From UBA6019 sp036564345 (GTDB lineage: Bacteria > Chloroflexota > Dormibacteria > Dormibacterales > Dormibacteraceae): a DNA stretch of 26,845 nt. The DNA lies in assembly GCA_036564345.1 (NCBI GenBank), contig DATCOZ010000123.1, forward strand, positions 1-26,845, written 5' to 3'. The position numbers and the translations under genes are program-made. Shown piece by piece: positions 8,003-15,019 of this stretch. Position 1 is the stretch's first letter; each line of letters opens with the position of its first letter. The notes under the pieces were generated by a model. The model searched no databases. It worked only from the letters and a program-made list of their open reading frames with translations, and was not told where the DNA came from.

Positions 8003-8761
8003 ATGCATGGCATGAACGCCGTCCGGCTCTCGTGGGTGGTCGTCGCACTCGGCGTGGTCGGCGCCGGCGTTGCCATCTGGATCGGCTGGCTGGGCGGCCA
8101 TCTTTCGGACGTGGCCGCCAACCTCCCGCCCTGGGTCTCCTTCGGAGCGATGGGCGCCCTCGCCCTGAGGCTCCGCCCGGAAAACCGGGCCGCGCGGCGG
8201 CTGGCGGTCGGCGGTGCGTCGATCGGCATCGTGAACGGGGTCGGCGCGGTGGTCGCGCTGCTTGCGCAGCGGCACCTGATGGGCGATCTGGCCTGGCTGG
8301 GACTGGTCGCCTACGAATCGTCCAACTGGCTTTCGTTCGTCCCGAGCGTCGCGCTCTTCGCGGTGTTTCCCGACGGTCTGTACCAGCGGCCGTACGAACG
8401 CCTCCTGGTCATCGCAACCGGTGTCGCTCTGGCGCCGCTGCTGCTGATCTGGATGATCGGCTCGCCGACGTTGACGGATCCCAACGTGATCTGGTATCCC
8501 GTTGCGGCTCGGAGTCCCATCGGGGTGCCGGGCCTGGCCGCGCTGGGAGGCCTTGGCTCTTTCCTGCAGGCGCCCACGACAATCATGCTGCTCGGGCTCG
8601 CGATCCTGGTGCTCAGGTACCGGCGATTCGGCCCCGAGCAGCGCCGCCAGATCAAGTGGCCGTTGTACGCCCTGGTGGTGACGGCCGTCTTCTTCGCCGC
8701 CCTCTTCATCCCGCCGCGAGGCTGGGGACTGCCGATCTGGGCCCAGGCGATCGTCTATTAG
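8003..8761 (+). CDS. N-terminal membrane part of a sensor histidine kinase, cut by an in-frame TAG
   Basis: The 252-residue open frame encodes several membrane helices, beginning with VVVALGVVGAGVAIWIGWL. A loop containing FVPSVALFAVFPDGLYQRPYE follows, a pattern common in membrane-anchored sensor kinases of the actinobacterial/Chloroflexi NarL-partner type. It ends with AIVY and a TAG at 8759-8761. The very same frame continues after the TAG with GIALLIPTGILIGIVRHRLLDVDLVI, the usual continuation of this kinase family, so the stop separates two halves of one protein. The ATG at 8003 is preceded by a GGAAGCGGGA stretch that could act as a weak ribosome-binding site. On its own this fragment has no catalytic domain. 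Confidence 0.65.
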   Translation: MHGMNAVRLSWVVVALGVVGAGVAIWIGWLGGHLSDVAANLPPWVSFGAMGALALRLRPENRAARRLAVGGASIGIVNGVGAVVALLAQRHLMGDLAWLGLVAYESSNWLSFVPSVALFAVFPDGLYQRPYERLLVIATGVALAPLLLIWMIGSPTLTDPNVIWYPVAARSPIGVPGLAALGGLGSFLQAPTTIMLLGLAILVLRYRRFGPEQRRQIKWPLYALVVTAVFFAALFIPPRGWGLPIWAQAIVY

Positions 8762-8803
8762 GGGATCGCCCTCCTCATCCCGACCGGCATCCTGATCGGG
8801 ATC

Positions 8804-10060
8804 GTGCGCCACCGCCTGCTGGACGTCGACCTCGTGATCCGTCGCTCGCTGGTCTACGGCGCGCTCTGGGCGGTGATCGCGCTGGCCTACATAGGCGTCG
8901 CCGCGGCGCTCGGTGTCGCCCTCGGCCAGCAGGTGCCGCTGGCGCTGGCGATCGGCATCACGGTCGTGGCGACACTTGTCTTTCAGCCGGCTCGCCGCCG
9001 CCTCGAAGGGCTGGCCGACCGGTTGGTCTTCGGCCACCGGCTGAGTGGATATGAGCTGATCGGCCAGCTTGGAGCGCGACTCGAATCGTCGCCGGCGGCA
9101 GAGGACGTGGCCGGAACCGTTGCCACCGCGGTCCAGGCGGGATTGGGCGCAGGCTGGGTGCGGGTTACCCTCGGTGGCGCCGAGCTCAAGCCCCTGGTTG
9201 CGGTCGGGATCGCACCCGGGGATGAGGCGGCGGCCGTCCTCGCGGCGCCGCTCGTCCATGGCGGAGAGGTGATCGGACAGATCGAATGCGGTCCGAAGCG
9301 CGATGGCCGCTATGACGACGCCGACCGGGACCTGCTGACCAACCTCGGTCGCCAGGCGGCCCTTGCCATCCGAAACTCCCAGCTCGCGGGTGAGCTGGCG
9401 GCGCGGCTCGAGGAGCTCGCCGCATCGAGAGCGCGCCTCGTGCAAGCGGAGGAGGCCGGTCGCCGGCGCCTCGAGCGCGACCTCCACGACGGAGTCCAGC
9501 AGGAGCTGGTCGGACTTCTCGCGCGCCTCGGCCTCGCCCGCAACCAGCTCCGCCGCGACGCGGCCGCGGCCGAGGGGACGCTCGGCGACGCCCAGGTAGA
9601 TGCTCGAAGAGCGCTTGAAAGCGTGCAGGAGCTGGCGCGCGGGATCCACCCGGCGGTGCTCACCGACCGCGGCTTGATCGAGGCCGTCGAGGAGAGGGCG
9701 ACCAGGATGAACCTCCCGGTCGAAGTCAGCCTCGACGGGGTCCCCCGTGACATGCGGCTGTCGCCGCAGCTGGAGGGCGCCGCCTACTTCTTCGTGTCTG
9801 AGGCACTCGCCAACGTCCTGAAGCACTCCCGCGCCAAGAGTGCGGCGATCCGTTTCCAATGCCTCCCACCGGGAAGGCTGCTGGTCGAAGTCGAGGACGA
9901 CGGCAGCGGCTTCGACCTCGCGACGACCAGGCTGTCGGGGCTGCGAGGCCTCGGCGATCGCATCGAGGCAGTCGGCGGCCGGATGGAGGTCGCTCGCGGC
10001 CGGCCGGCGGGAACGGTGCTCCGCGCCTACCTGCCCGCGGAGGAGCTTCGGGTTGGCTGA
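8804..10060 (+). CDS. sensor histidine kinase, C-terminal part (GAF-like, HisKA_3, HATPase)
   Basis: This 418-residue frame, from GTG 8804, is in phase with the fragment before the TAG at 8759. It holds two membrane helices (about 16-60), a GAF-like sensor region (about 95-195), a coiled linker, and a HisKA_3 dimerisation helix with RRRLERDLHDGVQQ, where H228 is the expected phosphoacceptor. An HATPase domain follows, with N-box SEALANVLKHSRAKS, G1 EDDGSGFD and G2 GLRGLGDRIEAVGGRM. All core kinase motifs are intact. It would normally be the second half of a kinase of about 685 residues. If the GTG is used, the product is a shortened kinase with only two helices. The stop overlaps the TTG start of the response regulator by 8 bp. 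Confidence 0.82.
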   Translation: MRHRLLDVDLVIRRSLVYGALWAVIALAYIGVAAALGVALGQQVPLALAIGITVVATLVFQPARRRLEGLADRLVFGHRLSGYELIGQLGARLESSPAAEDVAGTVATAVQAGLGAGWVRVTLGGAELKPLVAVGIAPGDEAAAVLAAPLVHGGEVIGQIECGPKRDGRYDDADRDLLTNLGRQAALAIRNSQLAGELAARLEELAASRARLVQAEEAGRRRLERDLHDGVQQELVGLLARLGLARNQLRRDAAAAEGTLGDAQVDARRALESVQELARGIHPAVLTDRGLIEAVEERATRMNLPVEVSLDGVPRDMRLSPQLEGAAYFFVSEALANVLKHSRAKSAAIRFQCLPPGRLLVEVEDDGSGFDLATTRLSGLRGLGDRIEAVGGRMEVARGRPAGTVLRAYLPAEELRVG

Positions 10061-10742
10061 GCGGCTGCGCGTTGTGATCGCGGAGGACAACTACCTCGTG
10101 CGCGAGGGCACCCGGCGCCTCCTCGAAGACTCGGGCGAGGTCGAGGTCCTGGCGTCGGTGAGCAACGCGACGGAGCTGCTCGAAGCCGTTCGTGGCCTTC
10201 GCCCCGACGCCGTCCTGACGGACATCCGGATGCCGCCGGGGCACCAGCTGGAGGGGATCGAAGCCGCACATGCGATCCGCCGCGAACACCCGGGCATCGG
10301 GGTCGTGGTTCTCTCCCAGCACTCGGATGCCTCGTATGCGGTGGAGCTGCTGAAAGACGGGACCGACGGACTTGCCTACCTTCTCAAGACGCGGATCGGC
10401 GAGCTCGACGAGCTGCTCCACGCGCTTCGCGAAGTGGTGGCGGGACGCTCGGTCGTCGACGCCGGCGTGGTGGAGCGCTTGGTGGACTATCGCTCGCGCC
10501 AGTCGGAGTCGCCCCTCCGCTGGCTCACGGAGCGGGAGGTCGAGGTGCTCCGGGAGATGGCCGAGGGACGCTCCAACTCGGCGATCGCGGCGAGCCTGCA
10601 CCTCTCGGAATCCTCGGTCGAGAAGTACGTCAACGCCATCTTCTCGAAGCTGGGCCTCGCCGAGGAGCGCAACGTCAGCCGGCGCGTAGCGGCGGTCCTG
10701 ACCTATCTCCGGGACTCGAGCCATCGATCAGCGGCCGGCTGA
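10053..10742 (+). CDS. NarL/LuxR-type response regulator
   Basis: This 229-residue protein has a receiver domain (about 5-125) with the acidic pair E11-D12, phosphoacceptor D57 in LTDIRMPPG, and K112 in the conserved position (YLLKTRIG). It ends with a LuxR-type helix-turn-helix (about 158-205) reading LTEREVEVLREMAEGRSNSA. The TTG at 10053 is chosen as the start because GGAGGAG at 10039-10045 stands 7 nt upstream and this start includes the first beta strand (RLRVVIAEDN). Downstream GTG codons would cut it. It overlaps the kinase gene by 8 bp, which shows translational coupling and identifies the kinase as its partner. It is a DNA-binding regulator expected to act on nearby promoters, perhaps including the TTGCGG cluster at 7927-7954. 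Confidence 0.92.
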   Translation: MAERLRVVIAEDNYLVREGTRRLLEDSGEVEVLASVSNATELLEAVRGLRPDAVLTDIRMPPGHQLEGIEAAHAIRREHPGIGVVVLSQHSDASYAVELLKDGTDGLAYLLKTRIGELDELLHALREVVAGRSVVDAGVVERLVDYRSRQSESPLRWLTEREVEVLREMAEGRSNSAIAASLHLSESSVEKYVNAIFSKLGLAEERNVSRRVAAVLTYLRDSSHRSAAG

Positions 10743-10772
10743 ACCGGCGCCCCTCGGCTCGGCGCACTTGGA

Positions 10773-11897
10773 TTACGGCTTCACGCGCTCCCCTGATGCC
10801 GCGGATCTCTCGATGGCGGCGAGGACCTCGTGGCGCCGGACGGCGTCGGCGAAGTCCGGCGCGGTATGCGTGCCGTTATCGATGTCCGCGGCGAAAGCTG
10901 CGTAGGCCCGCCCGACGTTGTAGGCGGGAGCTCCTTCCAGGCTGCTGAGCGCTGGCCATTTCCGTGTCAGCTCCGCCGGGACGGCAAGCTCGGCGGGCTC
11001 GTTCCGCCCGTGTGCGCCGGCGACGGTCAAGGGAAAGATTCCGGGTACCGCGGCGTCCGCGGTGATCCGGAGGGTTCCATCGGTTCCGTTGATCTCCCAC
11101 AGGAACCCGATACCGCCGGCCACCGCCTCGCGGACGTGCACGCTGGCGGTCGCCCCGGACGTGAGGGTGCCGATCACCGCGATTTGGTCGGGAGCCGTTT
11201 TCGCGACCTGCTCCCCGCTCTCCTGGATCGTGATCAGCGGCCTGCGAAGATCCGACAGCGCCGACAGCTCGGCGAACTCACCCAGCACGTAGTTGAGGAG
11301 GTCCAGGCTGTGACCGGCGGCGATCGTGAGCGCGTTGGCCCCATTTGTACTGTCGAGCATGTAGGCGTTGGCCTGGACCATGACGCCACCGGGCAGCGAC
11401 AGCCCGACCATGGTCGTTGACAGGACCTCGCCGACATATCCGTCCCTGAGCAACCCCTGGACGAACTCGATCGCCGGCGCCTGGCGGGCCTGTAACCCAA
11501 CGATCGTCCGTACCCCCTTCTCGGCGGCGAGCGCGGCCATCGCTGTAGCGTCATCGAGGTCACGGCCCAATGGCCACTCGCAGTACACGGCCTTGCCGGC
11601 CGCGAGGGCGGCGGAGACGAGCTCTCGATGATGGGGGACCTTGACCGTGACAGCGACCAGGTCGATGTCCGGTTGGGTCACCAGCTGCTCGTGCTCTGAG
11701 AACACGGCCTTGATCCCGAACGCTTCGCCTGCCGCGCGCGCCGATTCGGCGCTGCGCGCGCTGAGCGCCCGGATCTCGTAATTCGGCAGCGCGCGAAGTG
11801 CCGGGATGTGGGCGGTGGCGGCCCAGCCGCGGATCGGGTTGACCCCGATGATCCCGACACCGAGCGTCGATCCAGGCACTGATTGGGCAGATGTCAT
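10773..11897 (-). CDS. Gfo/Idh/MocA-fold protein, Gal80-like
   Basis: The 374-residue protein has an N-terminal Rossmann domain (GVGIIGVN at about 13-20) and a C-terminal alpha/beta domain of the Gfo/Idh/MocA oxidoreductases. Specific segments resemble yeast Gal80: GWAATAHIPAL (G24-W25), KVPHHRELV, EWPLGRDLDDA, GVRTIVGLQARQAPAIEF, DGYVGEV, GHSLDLLNY and APDQIAVIGTL. In catalytic members the EKP motif supplies a Lys. Here it is EWP, with Trp108 in place of Lys, as in Gal80 (EWA). Many bacterial proteins with this pattern are annotated as oxidoreductases. Whether this one catalyses a sugar oxidation or only binds NAD(P) and a ligand is open. GGAGG lies about 10 nt before the ATG. It stands alone, with a candidate operator upstream at 11954-11971. 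Confidence 0.85.
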   Translation of the reverse strand: MTSAQSVPGSTLGVGIIGVNPIRGWAATAHIPALRALPNYEIRALSARSAESARAAGEAFGIKAVFSEHEQLVTQPDIDLVAVTVKVPHHRELVSAALAAGKAVYCEWPLGRDLDDATAMAALAAEKGVRTIVGLQARQAPAIEFVQGLLRDGYVGEVLSTTMVGLSLPGGVMVQANAYMLDSTNGANALTIAAGHSLDLLNYVLGEFAELSALSDLRRPLITIQESGEQVAKTAPDQIAVIGTLTSGATASVHVREAVAGGIGFLWEINGTDGTLRITADAAVPGIFPLTVAGAHGRNEPAELAVPAELTRKWPALSSLEGAPAYNVGRAYAAFAADIDNGTHTAPDFADAVRRHEVLAAIERSAASGERVKP

Positions 11898-11953
11898 CTC
11901 AGGGATGCCTCCAGCGTCACTTCAAGCCTCCTACGAGGTGGGTTCACCCGATA

Positions 11954-11971
11954 TAGTTGTAAGTGCAACTA
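11954..11971. promoter_or_regulatory. TAGTTG-N6-CAACTA palindrome upstream of the Gal80-like gene
   Basis: This perfect inverted repeat with 6-bp arms lies 57 bp upstream of the start codon at 11897. Its position and AT-rich neighbourhood (ATATAG) fit an operator overlapping the promoter of the leftward gene. A second small palindrome, TGCAC-TC-GTGCA, lies at 11990-12001. Which regulator would bind is not visible. Confidence 0.4.
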
Positions 11972-12020
11972 CTCTCGCCCGGACCTTATTGCACTCGTGC
12001 ATCGGTAAGAACCACAGCTA

Positions 12021-12048
12021 AAGGGGGGAACCCGGCGGTTCCCCCCTT
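12021..12048 (-). terminator. stem-loop after the VOC protein gene
   Basis: A perfect inverted repeat has 12-bp arms (AAGGGGGGAACC at 12021-12032 and its complement at 12037-12048) and a 4-nt loop. It lies 7 bp beyond the stop codon of the leftward VOC gene. Read leftward, the stem is followed by TTTAGCT, a weak T-tract. It most likely ends the VOC transcript and keeps it from running into the Gal80-like gene. Confidence 0.72.
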
Positions 12049-12055
12049 CGCCGCA

Positions 12056-12421
12056 CTAGTCCTTGACGAGTCCCACCACGTGGCCTTCCGGGTCTGCGAA
12101 GAGCGCGAAGGTGACCCCGCCCGGGATCCCGATGGGCGGCTGGATCGTCTTGCCGCCCAACCGCGTGACGTCGTCGAGGGCGGCCTGCGGGTCCTCCACC
12201 CCGACGTAGAAGGTGACGTGCCCCGGGCCTTCGGGCGCTTTCCCGATCCCGCCGTCGATCTTTCCGCCCTCCTCGAAGTGCACCATGCTGTACTCCAGTG
12301 GGCCCTCGTCGGTGGGGCTGAACTGCCAGCCGAACGCCTCGGCGTAGAACTTCTTCAGAGCGCTCGCGTCGCGCCCCAGGACCTCGAAATGAACGACCGG
12401 ATTCCGCACTGCGTTTCTCAT
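12056..12421 (-). CDS. VOC-superfamily (glyoxalase/bleomycin-resistance-like) protein
   Basis: The 121-residue protein is a single vicinal-oxygen-chelate domain pair. Features include NPVVHFEVLGRDASALKKFY at the start, GPLEYSMVHFEEGG in the middle, GHVTFYVGVEDPQAALD, and the ending FADPEGHVVGLVKD. The His and Glu positions in these beta strands are the usual metal ligands. The fold serves glyoxalases, dioxygenases and drug-binding proteins, so the substrate cannot be named. The ATG at 12421 was preferred over the GTG at 12451 because the latter would lie inside the palindrome at 12444-12462 and add 10 residues unlike the family start. It diverges from a WYL-type regulator, its probable controller, and ends at a strong stem-loop. 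Confidence 0.85.
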   Translation of the reverse strand: MRNAVRNPVVHFEVLGRDASALKKFYAEAFGWQFSPTDEGPLEYSMVHFEEGGKIDGGIGKAPEGPGHVTFYVGVEDPQAALDDVTRLGGKTIQPPIGIPGGVTFALFADPEGHVVGLVKD

Positions 12422-12443
12422 GGCGCCATGCTGCGCCCCGGTA

Positions 12444-12462
12444 TGTGACACCTTCTGTCACA
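12444..12462. promoter_or_regulatory. TGTGACA-N5-TGTCACA palindrome between VOC gene and WYL regulator
   Basis: This perfect inverted repeat (7-bp arms, 5-bp spacer) sits in the 64-bp gap between divergent genes, where it can affect both promoters. The best explanation is an operator of the adjacent helix-turn-helix/WYL regulator. The outer TGTGA and TCACA are 9 bp apart, which does not match the 6-bp spacing of a Crp site. Confidence 0.6.
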
Positions 12463-12485
12463 TTCAACGAAGTATTCTCTGGTTC

Positions 12486-13421
12486 ATGCGCGCCGATCGC
12501 CTGCTGTCGATCCTCCTCCTGCTCCAGGCCCATGGCCGCCTGACCGCCGGCGACCTGGCGGAGAGGCTCGAAGTTTCGCGCCGCACCGTCTGCCGCGACC
12601 TTGACGCCCTGAGCGCGGCCGGCGTCCCGGTGGTGACCGATCGCGGCCCCAACGGCGGCGCTTACCTGTTGGGCGGGTACCGGACCGACCTCACCGGCCT
12701 GACCGAGCCAGAGCTGGAGGCCTTGCTCGCCTTCGGCGGACAGGGCCCGGCCGCCGACCTCGGCCTCGGGGTTCAGCTCGACCAGGCATCGCGCAAGCTG
12801 GCGGTCGCCGCGGGCTCGAGTCGGGGCGGCCGGCTGCAGGAGCGGGTCCTGGTCGACGGCGAACGCTGGTTCAGGACCGCGCCGGTGTCAGCCCACCTGG
12901 CCCGCGTCCAGGACGCGGTCTGGTCGGACCGCCGCCTCCGCCTGCGCTACCGGCGTGGGCTGGAGCGCGTGGTCGAGCGGACGGTTGATCCCTACGGCCT
13001 GGTCTGCAAGGCCGGCACCTGGTACCTGCTGGCCGGGGTCGGCGGCGAGCCGCGGGTCTACCGCGTCTCCCGGATCGAGGATGCGGAGCTGACCGACGAA
13101 GCCTTCGAGAGACCGGCGGGGTTCGACCTCCGCACTGCCTGGGCGGCGCGGGTCGGGAGCTTCGCGGGCGCCGCACCCGAACGGGTGTCGGTGAGGGTGC
13201 GCGTCGACCCCGCGGTGTCCGGGCAGTTCTCGCGGCTGGTCGGCGATCAGATCGTCGACCGACCTGGCGACGGAGTGGCGGTCCTCGACTTTCCAGCCTG
13301 CGAGGCCGCTGTGAGCGTGCTGATCGCTTTCGGCGGTGCCGTCGAGGTCCTGTCACCGCCGGACCTGCGGGAGCGGCTGGCCGAGATCGGGCGCCAGCTT
13401 TCAGCGCTGTACGTGAACTGA
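12486..13421 (+). CDS. YafY-type transcriptional regulator (HTH_11 and WYL domain)
   Basis: This 311-residue regulator has an N-terminal winged helix-turn-helix (about 1-60: RADRLLSILLLLQAHGRLTA, then LEVSRRTVCRDLDAL) and a central WYL domain (about 135-215) with DPYGLVCKAGTWYLLAGV, whose WYL residues are intact. A C-terminal WCX-type extension follows. Such proteins bind DNA and sense small ligands or nucleic acids through the WYL domain. The ATG at 12486 is the natural start of the HTH (MRADRLL). No Shine-Dalgarno is visible, but TATTCT at 12473-12478 lies 7 nt before the ATG, which would fit a -10 element and a leaderless or near-leaderless message. It diverges from the VOC gene across a clean palindrome and probably regulates itself and that gene. 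Confidence 0.9.
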   Translation: MRADRLLSILLLLQAHGRLTAGDLAERLEVSRRTVCRDLDALSAAGVPVVTDRGPNGGAYLLGGYRTDLTGLTEPELEALLAFGGQGPAADLGLGVQLDQASRKLAVAAGSSRGGRLQERVLVDGERWFRTAPVSAHLARVQDAVWSDRRLRLRYRRGLERVVERTVDPYGLVCKAGTWYLLAGVGGEPRVYRVSRIEDAELTDEAFERPAGFDLRTAWAARVGSFAGAAPERVSVRVRVDPAVSGQFSRLVGDQIVDRPGDGVAVLDFPACEAAVSVLIAFGGAVEVLSPPDLRERLAEIGRQLSALYVN

Positions 13422-13425
13422 AGAA

Positions 13426-13833
13426 TCAGCCCGCGCGCAATCCCACGATCACAATCACGCAGACCGCGATCGTGGCCAGCGATAAAGAAACCAGGAGGAA
13501 TCGAATCGCGGCCTCCTGAATCGATGAGCCCTGACGGCCCATGCCCGCGATCGGCATGAGGGTGCCCGCTCCCCAGAGCGCGGCGAGGAACGTCGCCAGC
13601 CAGTTCGCGAACGTGCCGTAGAGGGCAAGCCAGAAGGTGATCGTCAACCAGGTGTCGGACAGGTGCAGCCGTCGCCAGAGAAGACCGAGCACCACCAGGA
13701 AGATGCCGTTCAAGACTCCCTCCAGGTGACTCGCCAACCCCATGCGGGGGTTTGAAAATCTTGGAATCACGAGCCCGGTCAGCAGTCCGATCAGGAAGAG
13801 AAGGATGCCGAGTTGAAGCAGCAGCGTATCCAT
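13426..13833 (-). CDS. hydroxylaminobenzene mutase-like small membrane protein
   Basis: The 135-residue protein has four hydrophobic segments. Its conserved stretches NPRMGLASHLEGVLNGIFLV, TFWLALYGTFANW and GRQGSSIQEAAI resemble, from memory, the hydroxylaminobenzene mutase (HabA/HabB) family. Those enzymes rearrange hydroxylaminobenzene to 2-aminophenol in nitroaromatic degradation. Most family members in genomes are uncharacterised, so the physiological substrate may differ. GGAGGG lies about 8 nt before the ATG at 13833. It is downstream of the YdeI-like gene on the same strand (112-bp gap) and converges on the WYL regulator with only 4 bp between the stops, with no room for a terminator. 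Confidence 0.72.
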   Translation of the reverse strand: MDTLLLQLGILLFLIGLLTGLVIPRFSNPRMGLASHLEGVLNGIFLVVLGLLWRRLHLSDTWLTITFWLALYGTFANWLATFLAALWGAGTLMPIAGMGRQGSSIQEAAIRFLLVSLSLATIAVCVIVIVGLRAG

Positions 13834-13945
13834 CGCTATCCCTCCACTCCGAAGAAGACGAAGGGACTGTGATAGGGGATCGTCGCGACGGCCACCATGC
13901 TCGTGAAGAGGCTGGCGAGCACGAGCGAGCGCCTGGTCAATCCGT

Positions 13946-14572
13946 TCAGGAGTCCGGCCCCGGCTGGTCGGCGCGCTGCGCGTAGACGGTTTCGCCTCGC
14001 GCGAGCATCGCCACGAACTGTTCGATCCGGCGGACTCGCGTCTCGGGGCGTTTCGCGTTGTGGATCCGGTAGAGGACGGCGTAGCGGTTCAGCGCTGACA
14101 GGGTGTCGAACTTGGCCTTCGCGGCCGGAACGTTGTTGAGGGCGGCGGTGAGGTCATCGGGCACCTCGATGTCCTTCGAGCCCGCGTACGCCGCATCCCA
14201 ACGGCCATCCGCCTTGGCGCGATCGATCTCGGCGAGGCCGGCGGAGTGCATTCGTCCTTCCTCAACGAGGCGCTCGGCGATCTCGGTGTTGCGCTTCGAC
14301 CAGACGCTGCGCTTCCGGCGGGGCGTGAAGCGCACAAGATAGGTCGCGTCGTCGCGCCGGTTCCCCTGGCCGTCGATCCAGCCGTACGACAGGGCCTCCA
14401 GAAGCGCTAGCTGGTAGGTCAGGCTTGTCGGTCCGGGGGGCCCCTTCTTGCCCAGGACCAGGCGAACGCCATTTGAGTCCGCATGATGCTTGCCGAGCCA
14501 CTTCCGCCAGTCGGCGGCGTCGGCGACAGTCAGCTCCGGCAGCGGTTCGGCAGGCGTGGGCATGGCTGGCAT
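13946..14572 (-). CDS. YdeI/OmpD-associated family protein
   Basis: The 208-residue protein matches the YdeI family. It has an N-terminal part with WRKWLGKHHADSNGVRLVLG, the conserved LTYQLALLEALSYGWIDGQG, RFTPRRKRSVWSKRN and a C-terminal ALNRYAVLYRIHNAKRPETR. The family is widespread in bacteria as a soluble protein and has been linked to antimicrobial-peptide or stress resistance, but no mechanism is established. The start is taken at the ATG at 14572; an ATG three codons later (14563) is equally possible, and no ribosome-binding site decides between them. The frame extends further upstream without family features. It diverges from the SPW-repeat gene. Confidence 0.85.
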   Translation of the reverse strand: MPAMPTPAEPLPELTVADAADWRKWLGKHHADSNGVRLVLGKKGPPGPTSLTYQLALLEALSYGWIDGQGNRRDDATYLVRFTPRRKRSVWSKRNTEIAERLVEEGRMHSAGLAEIDRAKADGRWDAAYAGSKDIEVPDDLTAALNNVPAAKAKFDTLSALNRYAVLYRIHNAKRPETRVRRIEQFVAMLARGETVYAQRADQPGPDS

Positions 14573-14595
14573 CACTCTATCTATGCTCGTCCTTG

Positions 14596-14628
14596 GGCCG
14601 GATCGTTGGGGAACGCCAACCGCCGGCC
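14596..14628. promoter_or_regulatory. imperfect stem-loop upstream of the SPW-repeat gene
   Basis: GGCCGG (14596-14601) and GTTGG (14605-14609) pair with CCAAC (14616-14620) and CCGGCC (14623-14628) around a GGAACG loop, with a small asymmetric bulge. It lies in the 95-bp gap between divergent genes, just downstream of a possible -10 (TATGCT at 14582-14587). It could be an operator or a 5' leader hairpin of the rightward gene. Confidence 0.3.
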
Positions 14629-14667
14629 AGTCTTCTTCCCAGGCGTTCTCATGGAGGTGAAGCAACA

Positions 14668-15012
14668 ATGGCTGCTTGGAGGCGGTGGCAGGACTACGCC
14701 ACCCTGGCGTTCGGGATCCTGCTCTTCATTTCGCCGTTTGTCTTCGGCCAGACATCGCACCAGGTTGCGGCGGTGAGCGCCTATGTGCTGGGCATCCTGC
14801 TCTTCGTATCCGGAATCGTGGCTTCGACGACGCGCGAGCCCCGTCGCTCGCTGGTGCTCAATGCACCGGGCATCGCCGCCGTTATCACGTTCATCGCGGC
14901 CCTGGTCCTCGCCTTCACCGGGGCGACAGTGATTGCCTGGACGGCCGGGGTGATGGCAGTCGCAACGGTATTGGTCGGCGCCACCCTGCGTCTGGGCGGC
15001 GAGGGCCGATAA
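14668..15012 (+). CDS. SPW-repeat small membrane protein
   Basis: The 114-residue product has four hydrophobic helices in two similar halves. The opening WQDYATLAFGILLFISPFVF fits the SPW repeat pattern (a Trp, a helix, then Ser-Pro-aromatic), with Phe in place of the usual second Trp. The second half begins VLNAPGIAAVITFIAALVLA and is more diverged. Proteins of this family are integral membrane proteins of unknown role, found in bacteria and archaea. GGAGG at 14653-14657 lies 10 nt before the ATG at 14668, which decides the start. It is monocistronic and converges on the decayed oxidoreductase fragment 8 bp away. Confidence 0.8.
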   Translation: MAAWRRWQDYATLAFGILLFISPFVFGQTSHQVAAVSAYVLGILLFVSGIVASTTREPRRSLVLNAPGIAAVITFIAALVLAFTGATVIAWTAGVMAVATVLVGATLRLGGEGR

Positions 15013-15019
15013 CGGTTCT

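Noticed and set aside
8759..8761. TAG read as pyrrolysine or another recoded residue in the kinase
   Set aside because: The protein family has no known need for such a residue, no structured recoding element was seen, and no tRNA or synthetase for it is in the window. Mutation or error is simpler.
7880..10090. A 736-codon open frame antisense to the sensor kinase
   Set aside because: Its translation is rich in Arg, Asp, Glu and Gly with no hydrophobic or catalytic pattern, and it is the mirror of a real kinase in GC-rich DNA. The opposite strand carries clear HisKA_3 and HATPase motifs.
12444..12462. A Crp/Fnr-family binding site
   Set aside because: The TGTGA and TCACA halves are separated by 9 bp and not by 6, and an adjacent dedicated regulator explains the palindrome better.
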